A stretch of 40,989 nucleotides of DNA from Oscillospiraceae bacterium (GCA_902788995.1 CADAMO010000006.1:1-40989); one strand, 5' to 3'; shown: positions 6,816 to 14,635, counted from the first letter of the stretch. The notes: generated by a model not told the origin, from the sequence alone. Numbers and translations are program-made.

Positions 6816-7868
6816 TCAGTGATATAATTGAATGTAGTGAAGACGGTCCAGCAAATGCAGCATGATCAAAACAACAAGGGCACGCCGGGGAACAGCGGTC
6901 TTTTCATAAAACAAAACAGGAACATCTTTCTTCCACTCTTTTTTGCAGTCCTGCGCTGCCTTTCCCGTTCTTGTAAAGGACGAAAGCCACTCAATGGCAA
7001 ACGGATTTATAACGGCAGTTCCTGCGCCAGTTTCGGTTTTCATTCCCTCACATTTTTTCGTTTCAGGATGAAGATCCTCCGCAAGATCGTCCCAAATATC
7101 ATGGTTTTGAATGAACGGGATCACGCCGGCAAGATATACGTCCGGTGCGCTTGAACACTGCGTAAACCGAAGTGCGGAAGGATTTTGATTTGCCGTTTTG
7201 ATTCTTGTCCAGCTCTTTTGTATGATCCTGTGAAAGGAAATATAGTTGTCGCTTTTGCAGCCCATCAGCCAAACGGGCGTTTCGTTGAGCAGCTCGGCTT
7301 CTGCTTTTGTTGCAGCACGGCTTGGAGAAATCACAAAGCCGGCTGCGAAGAAGCCGGGAAAAGAAGACAGCAGATTCAGCGAGCCTGTGCCGCCCAGACA
7401 CCAGCCGACGGTATAGATACGGGACGTATCTACCTGCGAATGCTCGGTGACGAATGCGTCAATGGCGGCCTTGAACGGTAAAACGACCCGCGAGGAATCC
7501 CAATAGAGCTTTTGCTCCTCCGGCGCTCTGCCAATCAGCAAAAAAGCCGCGCCGTTATGGAACCTTGCCTGATAGCGTTCCGCTGTCCAAAGCGCCAACG
7601 AATTCGCTTCAAGCTCAAAGCCCGGAACAACGCCCTCCAGCGCGCCGGCCATAATGACGACCAGCGGATAGGTCTTTGCCGGATCGGCGCCGTTTTCAAC
7701 GGGGGAATAGTAACTGTAGTCGATGTCGATTCCGTTGACCATCGGGCCCTCGCTGCGCCGCCAAAGCGTACGCAGCGGATCGGTCTCCTTTTTCTTGTTG
7801 TTGACCACAGGTTCAACTCTGGCTGATTTGAAAAGCAATCCTTTCAAGACGGAACTCACCGCATCCAT
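6816..7868 (-). CDS. Alpha/beta hydrolase with Cys nucleophile motif
   Basis: A 350-residue protein with an alpha/beta-hydrolase fold. Strand and turn PLVVIMAGALEG (69-80) forms the oxyanion region. The nucleophile elbow is VGWCLGG (154-160) with Cys157 where most esterases have Ser. His256 in QNHDIWDD is the likely catalytic His. A G-x-C-x-G-G elbow is known from dienelactone hydrolases; the overall sequence is closer to PHB-depolymerase/esterase-like enzymes. The start at 7868 (MDAVSSVLKG) is chosen over longer frames because those run into the promoter region. There is no signal peptide, and the C-terminal 25 residues are hydrophobic and basic. First gene of the operon with the acyl ligase. 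Confidence 0.75.
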   Translation of the reverse strand: MDAVSSVLKGLLFKSARVEPVVNNKKKETDPLRTLWRRSEGPMVNGIDIDYSYYSPVENGADPAKTYPLVVIMAGALEGVVPGFELEANSLALWTAERYQARFHNGAAFLLIGRAPEEQKLYWDSSRVVLPFKAAIDAFVTEHSQVDTSRIYTVGWCLGGTGSLNLLSSFPGFFAAGFVISPSRAATKAEAELLNETPVWLMGCKSDNYISFHRIIQKSWTRIKTANQNPSALRFTQCSSAPDVYLAGVIPFIQNHDIWDDLAEDLHPETKKCEGMKTETGAGTAVINPFAIEWLSSFTRTGKAAQDCKKEWKKDVPVLFYEKTAVPRRALVVLIMLHLLDRLHYIQLYH

Positions 7869-7908
7869 AAAACAAATTCCACTTCCTTTTTCATCTGTTT
7901 CTAAGGCT

Positions 7909-7937
7909 ATAATAACGGTTTCACAGCGGCGGCTCAA
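7909..7937 (-). promoter_or_regulatory. Promoter of hydrolase/acyl-ligase operon
   Basis: On the reverse strand TTGAGC (7937-7932), a 17-nt spacer and TATTAT (7914-7909) lie 41 nt upstream of the hydrolase start. It faces the TetR promoter about 130 bp away, the usual layout for TetR control. Confidence 0.5.
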
Positions 7938-8039
7938 GCAACAGCCGCGCTGACCCGTTCGGCTTGAAACAGTTTTGCCGATTTGTGCGAAGACGGACTT
8001 TTTGGACGCTTTGCTCAATATGCAATCGTGTCCAATCTC

Positions 8040-8068
8040 TTGCTTTTGTCCCGGCTTTTCAATATAAT
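8040..8068 (+). promoter_or_regulatory. Promoter of the TetR-family gene
   Basis: TTGCTT (8040-8045), a 17-nt spacer and a consensus TATAAT (8063-8068) lie 24 nt before the TetR start codon. Confidence 0.65.
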
Positions 8069-8092
8069 AAAACCGTAAGGGAGGCGAACAAC

Positions 8093-8656
8093 ATGAAAAT
8101 CGACCCGAATCAAAAGCTGACCATCGGCGCCAGACGCACCTTGCTGCAGCTTCAAAAGGAGCTCGAAAGAATGCTGGCGGAAAAAGATTTCAGCGATATT
8201 CAAGTCACAGAGCTGTGCGAGCGCACCATGATTCCGAAATCGACCTTTTATCATTATTTTGAAGATAAATTTGATTTGCTGAACTATCTTTTTGAATCCT
8301 ATCAAAAGCTGATTTATCCAGAGTTGGACGAACTGCACGACCACGACGCAAAAGCCCCGGAGATGCTTAAAAATATGTTTGCGCTTGCGGATAAATACGC
8401 GCCGCTCCTGGAACGGATTCTGCGCAAAAATGACCGCAGCGGACATTTTTACCGTCAGCTTCACGCTTTTATCTTCGACGCCGCTTACCGTGCAATTTCA
8501 AAAAGCACCGAAAAAGAGCGCTACGATCTGCCCATTGAGATCGTCTCCCGCATGAACGCCTATGCGATCATTACCATTTTCGACTGGGTCTATATCAAAA
8601 ACAATCCTCTCACAAGAGAGGAAATGATCGAATATACTTGTCAGTTGTTTCAATAG
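8093..8656 (+). CDS. TetR/AcrR-family transcriptional regulator
   Basis: A 187-residue protein of typical TetR length. The N-terminal HTH is clear: KDFSDIQVTELCERTMIPKSTFYHYFEDKFDLLNY includes the diagnostic STFYHYF recognition helix. The C-terminal ligand-binding domain is helical and unassigned. ATG 8093 follows GGGAGG by 8 nt; the longer frame from 7964 reads through the promoter and is rejected. Divergent to the hydrolase/acyl-ligase operon, so a repressor of that operon responding to a fatty or aromatic acid or its CoA ester is the likely role (inference from context). Confidence 0.85.
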   Translation: MKIDPNQKLTIGARRTLLQLQKELERMLAEKDFSDIQVTELCERTMIPKSTFYHYFEDKFDLLNYLFESYQKLIYPELDELHDHDAKAPEMLKNMFALADKYAPLLERILRKNDRSGHFYRQLHAFIFDAAYRAISKSTEKERYDLPIEIVSRMNAYAIITIFDWVYIKNNPLTREEMIEYTCQLFQ

Positions 8657-8823
8657 GGCAACTCTAAAAATTCAAGTCGTTTGATCGCGATGCAGTTTTT
8701 CGTCAGATTGCATAGATTTTGACGCCGGAATCCTTTTGGCTTTCAGGGAAGATTTGCGCGCTATGACGGTGAAAGATGCGCGTGAAAAAGCGGCACGCAA
8801 TTTTCAGAGGTACCAATCATGCC

Positions 8824-8860
8824 GCCGAGCAAAGCCGCCCGGGCTCGGCAGCTTCCTTTT
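8824..8860 (+). terminator. Terminator-like hairpin abutting the lipase ribosome-binding site
   Basis: GCCGAGC (8824-8830) pairs with GCTCGGC (8843-8849), followed by GCTTCCTTTTTT and then immediately GGAGG of the next gene. It may end TetR transcription or act as an attenuator for the secreted lipase gene. The 217 nt between TetR and lipase otherwise hold nothing recognisable. Confidence 0.5.
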
Positions 8861-8874
8861 TTGGAGGATGAAAT

Positions 8875-10389
8875 ATGAAAAAAAGGAAATCGTTTTGTTC
8901 TCTTTTGCTTGCGGCAGTGTTGTTGCTGCTCTCCGGTTCCGCTGCCGCCGCAGCCAAACCGGTGCAAAAGGTTCCGCTCATCTATATCCATGGGTTTTTC
9001 AGCGATTCGATCTATGAAACACGCGGCGACGTCGAATCAAAAAAGCTATGGCCGCCGGACAAAAGCCTGTTTTTAAACGATCTCAAAAACGCTGCGCCCG
9101 AACTTCTCAAAGATCTGACGCTGCAGCGATGGGACGAACTGCTTGACCGTTCGCTTGCGATTGCCAACCCCGTTTTTTCGCCGCTTTATTACGACGAAAG
9201 CGGAACGCCGAAAGACGAATCCGGCGCCGAAGCAAACGACCCTGCAGCCATTGCCGCACAGGGCGAGGGCTCGTTCCGTTATGACTGGCGCGCTGATCCT
9301 TTGGAAACGGCAGAAAGCCTGAATCGCTTTATTGCGTCCGTTTGCGAAGCAGCCGGTACAACACAGGTTGATGTATATGCGCACAGCTTTGGCGGGATCG
9401 TTTTGCTGAGCTATCTGACAGTCTACGGAAACGAAAGAATTCGTGCTGTGGTCTTTGATTCCGTTGCGATCTACGGCGAGAGCTTTAACGGAGAACTGAT
9501 GACCGGGCAGGTCACACTGGATGCACACGGACTCTATAATTATTTTAATTCTGTTCTGGCAAGCATGCTGCCGTATCATGCCATAGCTTCCGAGCTTTTC
9601 GGTGCTGCCGAGCGACTCGGTTTGATCGATTTGCTTTCCAGACTCGGCAATGAGGCGATCAGGCATTTGAAAACGCGCATCATCCGGGAATTCTTGCTGC
9701 CGCTGTACTGTAATTGGCCTTCTGTTTGGGCAATGGTTCCCGATGAATATTTGGATGCAGCGATGCATTACGTCTTTGACGAGCTGTATGCGGGGCAGGA
9801 TCACACCGCCCTGCAGCAGAAAATACAGACTTACAACACACAGGTGCGCGTGCACAAAGCCGAAACGCTCCGCGCGCTCAATCAAACCGCAAACGTCTAC
9901 GTGCTTTCCCGCACAGGCTTTGCGTCAATCCCGCTGACGCCTTCCTGCGGCAACCTCAGCGACGGCATAGTAGACACAAAGTATTCCTCTTTCGGTGCAA
10001 CGACTTCCGACTACGGAGAAACGCTTCCGGACAGCGTGCTCGAGAACACCAACCCGGCATATCTTTCACCGGAAAAAGACATAGATGCGTCAACCTGTCT
10101 GTTTCCCGAACAGACATGGTTTTTGCGCAATACCAGACACACTTTGTCTAACGACGAAGCACTGATTGCGGCATTGCTGAACGAACAGACACAGGCAACG
10201 GTCAACACCTTTGCGGCGTTCCCGCGGTTTTTGATCTATGATGACAGCACCGAAACGCTTCTGCCGGATTCCGGCAGTCAAACGCCGGGATTGCTGCAGC
10301 GCATACGGCTGTTGGTTGCGGATTTCAAACGGTTGCTTTCCGATGTCCTGCAGCCGCTGACTTCGCGGTTTTTCAAGAATGCAGGATGA
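8875..10389 (+). CDS. Secreted lipase/esterase-like alpha/beta hydrolase
   Basis: A 504-residue exported hydrolase. The signal peptide covers residues 1-27 (basic start, Leu-rich core, SAAAAA). The oxyanion strand LIYIHGFF (35-42) and nucleophile elbow YAHSFGG (168-174, Ser171) are clear. Likely acid and base residues sit in DGIVDTKYSSFG and NTRHTLS. The fold suggests a lipase or acyl-esterase of the LCAT/PGAP1-like kind. The C-terminal 30 residues (LLQRIRLLVADFKRLL...) form a basic amphipathic helix after a short linker, similar to tails on two other secreted products in this window. GGAGG lies 7 nt before the ATG. The next gene starts 20 nt after its stop. Confidence 0.8.
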   Translation: MKKRKSFCSLLLAAVLLLLSGSAAAAAKPVQKVPLIYIHGFFSDSIYETRGDVESKKLWPPDKSLFLNDLKNAAPELLKDLTLQRWDELLDRSLAIANPVFSPLYYDESGTPKDESGAEANDPAAIAAQGEGSFRYDWRADPLETAESLNRFIASVCEAAGTTQVDVYAHSFGGIVLLSYLTVYGNERIRAVVFDSVAIYGESFNGELMTGQVTLDAHGLYNYFNSVLASMLPYHAIASELFGAAERLGLIDLLSRLGNEAIRHLKTRIIREFLLPLYCNWPSVWAMVPDEYLDAAMHYVFDELYAGQDHTALQQKIQTYNTQVRVHKAETLRALNQTANVYVLSRTGFASIPLTPSCGNLSDGIVDTKYSSFGATTSDYGETLPDSVLENTNPAYLSPEKDIDASTCLFPEQTWFLRNTRHTLSNDEALIAALLNEQTQATVNTFAAFPRFLIYDDSTETLLPDSGSQTPGLLQRIRLLVADFKRLLSDVLQPLTSRFFKNAG

Positions 10390-10409
10390 TGAACAATGGA
10401 GGAAAAAGC

Positions 10410-11057
10410 ATGGCAACATTTCGTCCTCATCAATACATTTGGATCTTTATTATGGGCTGTTATATCGGTTACGGGGTGGAAACGCTGTGGTGCCTGATCA
10501 AAAACGGCTATATTGAAAGCAGAAAATCGCTGGTACTCGGACACCTGAGCGTCGCCTACGGTATGGGCGCGCTGCTGCTTACCTTGCTGTTGGTTCATTT
10601 TCAGGGCAAGCCCCTGTGGCAAATCTTTCTGTTGTCGTTCGTCACCGGTACCGCTGTGGAATACATCTGCTCATTGGGGCAGGAAATCTGTTTCGGCTCG
10701 GTGGCATGGGATTACAGCCATCTGCCTCTGAATATCAACGGCAGAGTATGCCTGATCTATTCTCTGTTCTGGGGGTTCTTGGGCATGGCGTGGGTCAAGC
10801 TGATCATACCCCTCCTCCATCTTCTCTTTTCCCACATCACGATCCCCTTTGAACAGGTGATCCTTTGCGCCTTCCTTGTCTTCTTTGTGTTTGACGCGGC
10901 GCTCTCCGTCTCGGCCGCCGTCAGAATGGACCGCCGCGATCGCGGTATTCCGGCACAAAATCAGTTGGAGGTTTTTCTGGATACGCATTACGATGATGAA
11001 ACGATGCATAAGATCTATGCAAATTCAAAGTCTGTGCAAACAAAAAGCGATTCATAA
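10410..11057 (+). CDS. Putative ABC-transporter-permease-like (CmpB family) membrane protein
   Basis: A 215-residue protein with about five membrane segments (IWIFIMGCYIGYGVETLW, GALLLTLLLVHF, IFLLSFVTGTAVEYI, LIYSLFWGFLGMAWVKL, VILCAFLVFFVFDAAL). It has the family signature VEYICSLGQEICFGSVAWDYS followed by LPLNINGRVC, typical of the PF06541-type proteins annotated as putative ABC transporter permeases. True transport function is not established for the family. GGAGG is 8 nt before ATG 10410; the frame could extend to 10386, overlapping the lipase stop, but lacks a site there. Probably co-transcribed with the lipase. Confidence 0.8.
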   Translation: MATFRPHQYIWIFIMGCYIGYGVETLWCLIKNGYIESRKSLVLGHLSVAYGMGALLLTLLLVHFQGKPLWQIFLLSFVTGTAVEYICSLGQEICFGSVAWDYSHLPLNINGRVCLIYSLFWGFLGMAWVKLIIPLLHLLFSHITIPFEQVILCAFLVFFVFDAALSVSAAVRMDRRDRGIPAQNQLEVFLDTHYDDETMHKIYANSKSVQTKSDS

Positions 11058-11136
11058 AAACGGCGGGATAGAGCTTGATTCTTATGAAACTGACAAAGCA
11101 AAAGCCAGAGGAGAAGGTGTTCCGATAAACGATTTG

Positions 11137-11197
11137 CCGCCGATTCACGCAATGCGCAGCGACTCTGTAATCGTTTGTGCATCCAGTGGATCGGCGG
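11137..11197. repeat. Long-loop inverted repeat between convergent genes
   Basis: CCGCCGATTCAC (11137-11148) and GTGGATCGGCGG (11186-11197) pair at 11 of 12 positions across a 37-nt loop. It lies in the 150-nt gap between the convergent CmpB-like and hemolysin III genes. There is no good T-run, so this is a weak bidirectional terminator or another structure. No gene is supported in this gap. Confidence 0.4.
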
Positions 11198-11207
11198 TTG
11201 CTTTGCA

Positions 11208-11879
11208 TTACATGCAATACTGCAGAATCCCGATGAACTGCAGTACGCTGCCGACGAGAATGAAAATATGGAAAACGCTGTGAAAATAGTGCTTTTTCAT
11301 GCCGACGGCAAAGAAGATCATACCCAGCGTATAGACCGCGCCGCCGGCGATCAGCCACCAGACAAGCGGTTTGCCGAACGCTTCGATAACGGCCGAAAGG
11401 GAAAACAGCAGACTCCAGCCGATGACGAAATAGCCGCCGGTTGCGATCACGGCGTAGCGGTGAAAGTCGATCGCGGTGAAGGTCACGCCAAGCGCCGTCA
11501 TGGCAAGGATCACCAGCGTGATGATCAGCGTGCGCGTCGGATAAACCTTACGCAGACCCGTCAGCAGGATCGGCGCGTAGGTACCGAGGATCATGGCGTA
11601 GATCGTGCAGTGGTCAAGCACCTGCAGCACCTTTTTCGCCCGCTCCGGGCGCAGTCCGTGATAGACGCTGGAAATGGTATAAAGAAAGATCGTCATCAGT
11701 CCGTAGATCACACCGCCGGCAAGCCCCCACCAGTTGTGGTGCAGGACGGCAAAGATCACGCACAGCACCAGTGCGATCACGCCGAAGCCGCCGCCCGCGA
11801 TATGCGTTACCATATTGAAGATTTCTTCGCTGCGAGTGTAGCCCGGCAAATGTCGATCCTCCAGTTTTGTTCTCTGCAT
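11208..11879 (-). CDS. Hemolysin III family (PAQR-like) membrane protein
   Basis: A 223-residue protein with seven predicted membrane helices. PAQR/hemolysin III signatures are present: SSVYHGL (His in the first conserved motif), VLDHCTIYAMILGTYAP, and KKHYFHSVFHIFILVGS near the C-terminus with the paired His residues that suggest a metal-binding hydrolase core. The start ATG at 11879 follows AAAGGAG by 9 nt; an upstream GTG at 11900 would overlap the preceding gene. Last gene of the PHP-TIM-barrel operon. A vestige of a second copy of its N-terminus sits upstream at 12644-12760. Physiological role of the bacterial family is unsettled. Confidence 0.85.
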   Translation of the reverse strand: MQRTKLEDRHLPGYTRSEEIFNMVTHIAGGGFGVIALVLCVIFAVLHHNWWGLAGGVIYGLMTIFLYTISSVYHGLRPERAKKVLQVLDHCTIYAMILGTYAPILLTGLRKVYPTRTLIITLVILAMTALGVTFTAIDFHRYAVIATGGYFVIGWSLLFSLSAVIEAFGKPLVWWLIAGGAVYTLGMIFFAVGMKKHYFHSVFHIFILVGSVLQFIGILQYCM

Positions 11880-11896
11880 AGCTTTCGTCTCCTTTG

Positions 11897-12640
11897 TCAC
11901 GGGTGCGGTTTATCTTCTCTATATGCCGCCATGATTTCCCTGAACACTTCTCCGGGCGTCGGAGGCGTCCAGACAATGGCGTTTGCGCCGGCATCTACGG
12001 TGCTTTGCACGCTTTCGCCCGTCGGACCGCCGGTGGCAATGATCGGTAGTGTTGGGAACTCCTTTCGCAGCTGTGCAACAACTTCTGGCGTTGCATCCCC
12101 GGCAGCCACATGGATCACGGACGCACCGCTACGCAGACGGTCCCCGACACCCTTTGCGGAAACGGTCGTTACGATTACGGGAATATCGACAGTATCCACG
12201 AGCCTTCGCACAACGCTGTTATCGGTTGGCGCGTTTACAATAACGCCTGCTGCTCCCTGCATTTCGGCAAAGGACGCCAAATGCACCACACGCTTTCCCT
12301 GTGTCAGTCCGCCGCCGACACCGACAAAAACGGGAATATCTGCGGCATGGATCAGTGCTTCTGCAATGATTTGCTGCGGCGTGTAAGGATAAACCGACCA
12401 CACGGCGTCCGCATCCACATTGCGAATGGTGGCAACATCCGTTGAAAATACCAGTGATCGGATCCGCTTGCCAAAAACGACGATACCGCTGCATTCGTTG
12501 ACTGCGTCGGGCACGTGAAGCGCAAAAGAGCGCAGCTTGCCGTTGATTTGAGGTGCGCTGACTGCGCCTGCTTCACTCTCAAATATGACCCTCGAAGCGC
12601 GCCGGATTTCCTCATCGCGCCTTCTCTTTACCTTTCCCAT
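11897..12640 (-). CDS. TIM-barrel phosphate-binding protein (putative hydrolase family)
   Basis: A 247-residue protein with a repeated beta/alpha pattern. Phosphate-site-like loops are VGVGGGLTQGKRVV and ATGGPTGESVQSTVDAGA, as in TIM barrels of the nicotinate/thiazole/quinolinate type. Similar Firmicutes proteins are usually annotated only as hydrolases, and I cannot assign a reaction. The Lys/Arg-rich start (MGKVKRRRDEEIRRASRVIFE) fits that family. ATG 12640 follows AAAGGAG by 8 nt. It sits between a vestigial hemolysin III start and the intact hemolysin III gene and is evidently co-transcribed with both. Confidence 0.65.
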   Translation of the reverse strand: MGKVKRRRDEEIRRASRVIFESEAGAVSAPQINGKLRSFALHVPDAVNECSGIVVFGKRIRSLVFSTDVATIRNVDADAVWSVYPYTPQQIIAEALIHAADIPVFVGVGGGLTQGKRVVHLASFAEMQGAAGVIVNAPTDNSVVRRLVDTVDIPVIVTTVSAKGVGDRLRSGASVIHVAAGDATPEVVAQLRKEFPTLPIIATGGPTGESVQSTVDAGANAIVWTPPTPGEVFREIMAAYREDKPHP

Positions 12641-12643
12641 GCT

Positions 12644-12760
12644 TCATTCTCCTTTGTAGTATTGAGCTTTATGTCGACTGTTTTGTTGTTCGCCTTTTGA
12701 AGGTTTCTTTGCCGCGGGGTAACCCGGCAGCACGCGGTCATCCAGCTTTGTGCGCGGCAA
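12644..12760 (-). pseudogene. Vestigial hemolysin III N-terminus (38 codons)
   Basis: A reverse-strand frame beginning at TTG 12760, preceded by AAGGAGG 8 nt upstream, reads LPRTKLDDRVLPGY. The intact hemolysin III gene begins MQRTKLEDRHLPGY. Similarity ends there; the remaining 24 codons are unrelated and stop at TGA one base before the TIM-barrel ATG. It overlaps the PHP gene's 3' end by 23 nt. Best read as a deleted second hemolysin III copy whose start signals survive; it could still be translated as a coupling leader for the TIM-barrel gene, since its end contains that gene's AAAGGAG. Confidence 0.6.
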
Positions 12761-13433
12761 GGTCGACACCTCCTTCCGGACACAGCAAGGTATACTTGCC
12801 GCTGCGCAGCGTCTGCAGCAGGTCCGCGTTGGTGCGGATCGGCCGCAGCGTTTCGATACCACCGCAGGGAATGTCTTTTTCGTAGTGCGTGTCGCTGCCG
12901 CTCGACATGGGCTTGCCGCACGCTTTCGCCCACTGCAGCGCCTTCTCGTTGCGGTGCGCGTCCGTGTGGCCGTTGAAGACCTCGATCCCGTCGATGTACT
13001 GCGGGTCGCAGCGGTAGATCAGCGGGCGGTAGGGGTGCGCCTGATAAACGAGATAGCCCTGCTTGTGCATCTCTTCGCAGACTTTCTTTTCGCTCCAAAG
13101 CAGCATGTTTTTTTGTTGCCGCAGCCAGTCCTCCTCCACGCCGTAGATCAGGTAATCGTTCACCACACCGTAGTGCAGCAGCTCGAGCCCGAGCAGGACA
13201 GTGAAGCCGTCGCCGCACCAGTCTTTCAGTTCGTGATAAGAAGAAAGATAGTGCTCAATCGCTTTCTGCGGACGCAGATAGTGTCCCGGCAGGAACGTCA
13301 GCGGGCTGTAATGGTCAGTCAGCACCAGTCCGCTGTAGCCGGCGGTTTCATATTTGCGGACAAGGTCTTTCGGGTCGATCGTGGCGCAGCGGGACACGCC
13401 GCCGGTATGACAATGCAATTCGTATTTGTACAT
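12738..13433 (-). CDS. PHP-domain metal-dependent phosphoesterase
   Basis: A 231-residue PHP protein. The four PHP motifs are visible: HCH at residues 7-9, LTDH at 38-41, GLEL at 82-85 (metal-ligand Glu83 region), AHP at 132-134, and GSDTH at 179-183. The family hydrolyses phosphate esters at a multinuclear metal site; relatives include histidinol-phosphatase and nucleotide phosphatases, and the substrate here is unknown. ATG 13433 (MYKYELHCHTGG) is chosen because the first metal motif must be near the N-terminus; AAAGGA lies upstream. Its 3' end runs into the hemolysin III vestige, so the final residues (VDLAAHKAG) may derive from that overlap. Confidence 0.85.
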   Translation of the reverse strand: MYKYELHCHTGGVSRCATIDPKDLVRKYETAGYSGLVLTDHYSPLTFLPGHYLRPQKAIEHYLSSYHELKDWCGDGFTVLLGLELLHYGVVNDYLIYGVEEDWLRQQKNMLLWSEKKVCEEMHKQGYLVYQAHPYRPLIYRCDPQYIDGIEVFNGHTDAHRNEKALQWAKACGKPMSSGSDTHYEKDIPCGGIETLRPIRTNADLLQTLRSGKYTLLCPEGGVDLAAHKAG

Positions 13434-13525
13434 GAGTTTCGCTTCCTTTCCGCCGCGTTTGCGGCGTCGCTTGTTTGATGGCGGAAGTATAGGACGCCGC
13501 CGCCGGAAAAACAACCCCTTATCAG

Positions 13526-13585
13526 TAGATATATCTCTATGATTTGTAGAGTATATCTTGACAGATCACTCTACCGGGAGTAGAA
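13526..13585 (+). promoter_or_regulatory. Promoter with long operator dyad upstream of the Xre gene
   Basis: TTGACA (13557-13562), a 17-nt spacer and TAGAAT (13580-13585) drive the HTH gene. AGATATATCTCTA (13526-13538) pairs with TAGAGTATATCT (13546-13557) with a single missing base and runs into the -35 box. ACTC/GAGT arms flank TACCGG inside the spacer. The dyad lies between the divergent PHP and Xre genes and could control both. Confidence 0.65.
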
Positions 13586-13619
13586 TAGAATCGACCGAAA
13601 CCACAGGAGGACAAAGAAT

Positions 13620-13961
13620 ATGTCTGAAAAGCCGAAAAACGAAGTCCTTGCGCAGAACCTTGCGCTGTATCGAAAGCTGCACGGCTTCACGCAGGCGCAG
13701 CTTACCGACGCGATCGGATATTCCGACAAATCCGTTTCCAAATGGGAACGCGGGGAAGGCACGCCGGATATCTTTTTGCTGCTCACGCTGTCGGAGATTT
13801 ACGGCGTCACCGTATCGGAGCTGGTCGGACAAACGGAAAAATGCAAGGACACGCAGGAAAAAATGAAGGCCGCCGAGCATGATTGCAAGGCGCTGGAGCG
13901 CGCAAAGAAAAAAGCCCTTGAACGGGCGAAGAAGCAAAAGAAACACAGCGGGAAGACGTAA
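13620..13961 (+). CDS. Xre-family HTH regulator with coiled basic tail
   Basis: A 113-residue protein. Residues 8-62 are a classic Xre domain: LAQNLALYRKLHGFTQAQL, then GYSDKSVSKWERGEGTPDIFLLLTLSEIYGVTVSELVG. The tail (70-113) is helical, Lys/Arg-rich and heptad-like (ALERAKKKALERAKKQKK). GGAGG precedes the ATG at 13620. The strong promoter overlaps an inverted repeat, consistent with autoregulation; the divergent PHP-TIM-hemolysin III operon is the likely target. Confidence 0.85.
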   Translation: MSEKPKNEVLAQNLALYRKLHGFTQAQLTDAIGYSDKSVSKWERGEGTPDIFLLLTLSEIYGVTVSELVGQTEKCKDTQEKMKAAEHDCKALERAKKKALERAKKQKKHSGKT

Positions 13962-14003
13962 CACAGTCTGAAAGATTATATCGGTGCATCGGGAGACAGA
14001 ACA

Positions 14004-14036
14004 GGCAGCGCCCAACATGGACGCTGCCGTAATTAA
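14004..14036. terminator. Hairpin between convergent Xre and DUF6809 genes
   Basis: GGCAGCG (14004-14010) pairs with CGCTGCC (14022-14028) across an 11-nt loop, in the 80-nt gap between convergent genes. T content after the stem is modest on either strand, so this is a weak terminator call. Confidence 0.4.
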
Positions 14037-14042
14037 TGTGTT

Positions 14043-14327
14043 TTATGCCGACGGACACTCCAACGAGCCGCCTGTTTTCATCATCAGTCGAATACCGAAC
14101 CGCACACCATACCGGAACGCCTCCATCTCAGCGATCGAGTTCATTTCGTTGATGTTGTCATCATACGTTTCCAGCACTGTCTGCATTTCCGGTGTAAGCG
14201 TTTCCGAGAGCCGGTCACGGTTCTGTCCCATGAGCTTGAGCAACTTCTTGTAATAGCGGTTGTCTTCCACGATGGTGTCGTGCGGGCTGATGTTGCCGTA
14301 CCACAGCGATTCCATGACCGAGTTCAT
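14043..14327 (-). CDS. DUF6809-like small protein
   Basis: A 94-residue protein, MNSVMESLWYGNISPHD at the start, then helices with LMGQNRDRLSETL and AEMEAFRYGVRFGIRLMMK. A second gene at 15615-15932 has the same plan (FIESLFFGNIDPKA, then a two-helix region). Both sit beside TnpV genes; such DUF6809-type proteins are common small partners of unknown role in Clostridia mobile DNA. The start at 14327 overlaps the TnpV stop as ATGA, suggesting translational coupling. Confidence 0.75.
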   Translation of the reverse strand: MNSVMESLWYGNISPHDTIVEDNRYYKKLLKLMGQNRDRLSETLTPEMQTVLETYDDNINEMNSIAEMEAFRYGVRFGIRLMMKTGGSLECPSA

Positions 14328-14635
14328 GCAAACACCACCTCCCGCAGCACAAATTCTTCGGCGGCATTGCGGATGTTGCCCATCTCCTGAATCCAGCGCC
14401 ACTGGTCGTTCGCTTTGAGCTGTTCCGTCACGCCGCGTTCCTGCTTCATCCGTGCAACAATGGTGTCCATCATGTCGTTTGCCTGCCGGTCAACTTCCAA
14501 CAGGTGCGGCCAAAGGGTGTTGTTCAACAGCATACGGTTATATTGTATTTTGCGATGCTCTTGCAGATATGTCCGACGCATTCTGCCGTATTTGCCAAGG
14601 GATAGGTTGTCGTTGTAAGTGGATGAATCTTTCAT
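14324..14635 (-). CDS. tnpV: TnpV-like transposon protein
   Basis: A 103-residue protein with the TnpV signature: LGKYGRMRRTYLQEHRKI in the N-terminal part, LEVDRQANDMMDTIVARM, then RGVTEQLKANDQWRW and MGNIRNAAEEFVLREVVFA. The start at 14635 has GGAGG 9 nt upstream; the longer frame to 14677 has none. The first 25 or so residues usual in TnpV (ERTGWEYEL...) are missing, so the protein is slightly short. Ends in ATGA overlap with DUF6809. Function unknown. Confidence 0.75.
   Translation of the reverse strand: MKDSSTYNDNLSLGKYGRMRRTYLQEHRKIQYNRMLLNNTLWPHLLEVDRQANDMMDTIVARMKQERGVTEQLKANDQWRWIQEMGNIRNAAEEFVLREVVFA

Noticed and set aside
10386..10409. Earlier start of the CmpB-like gene overlapping the lipase stop
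   Set aside because: No ribosome-binding site; GGAGG is placed for the ATG at 10410 and lies inside the would-be extension.
12628..13218. 196-codon reverse frame over the PHP gene
   Set aside because: Arg/Ala-rich shadow of the PHP gene in another frame; only its last part (12644-12760 in the adjacent frame) had real homology and is reported separately.
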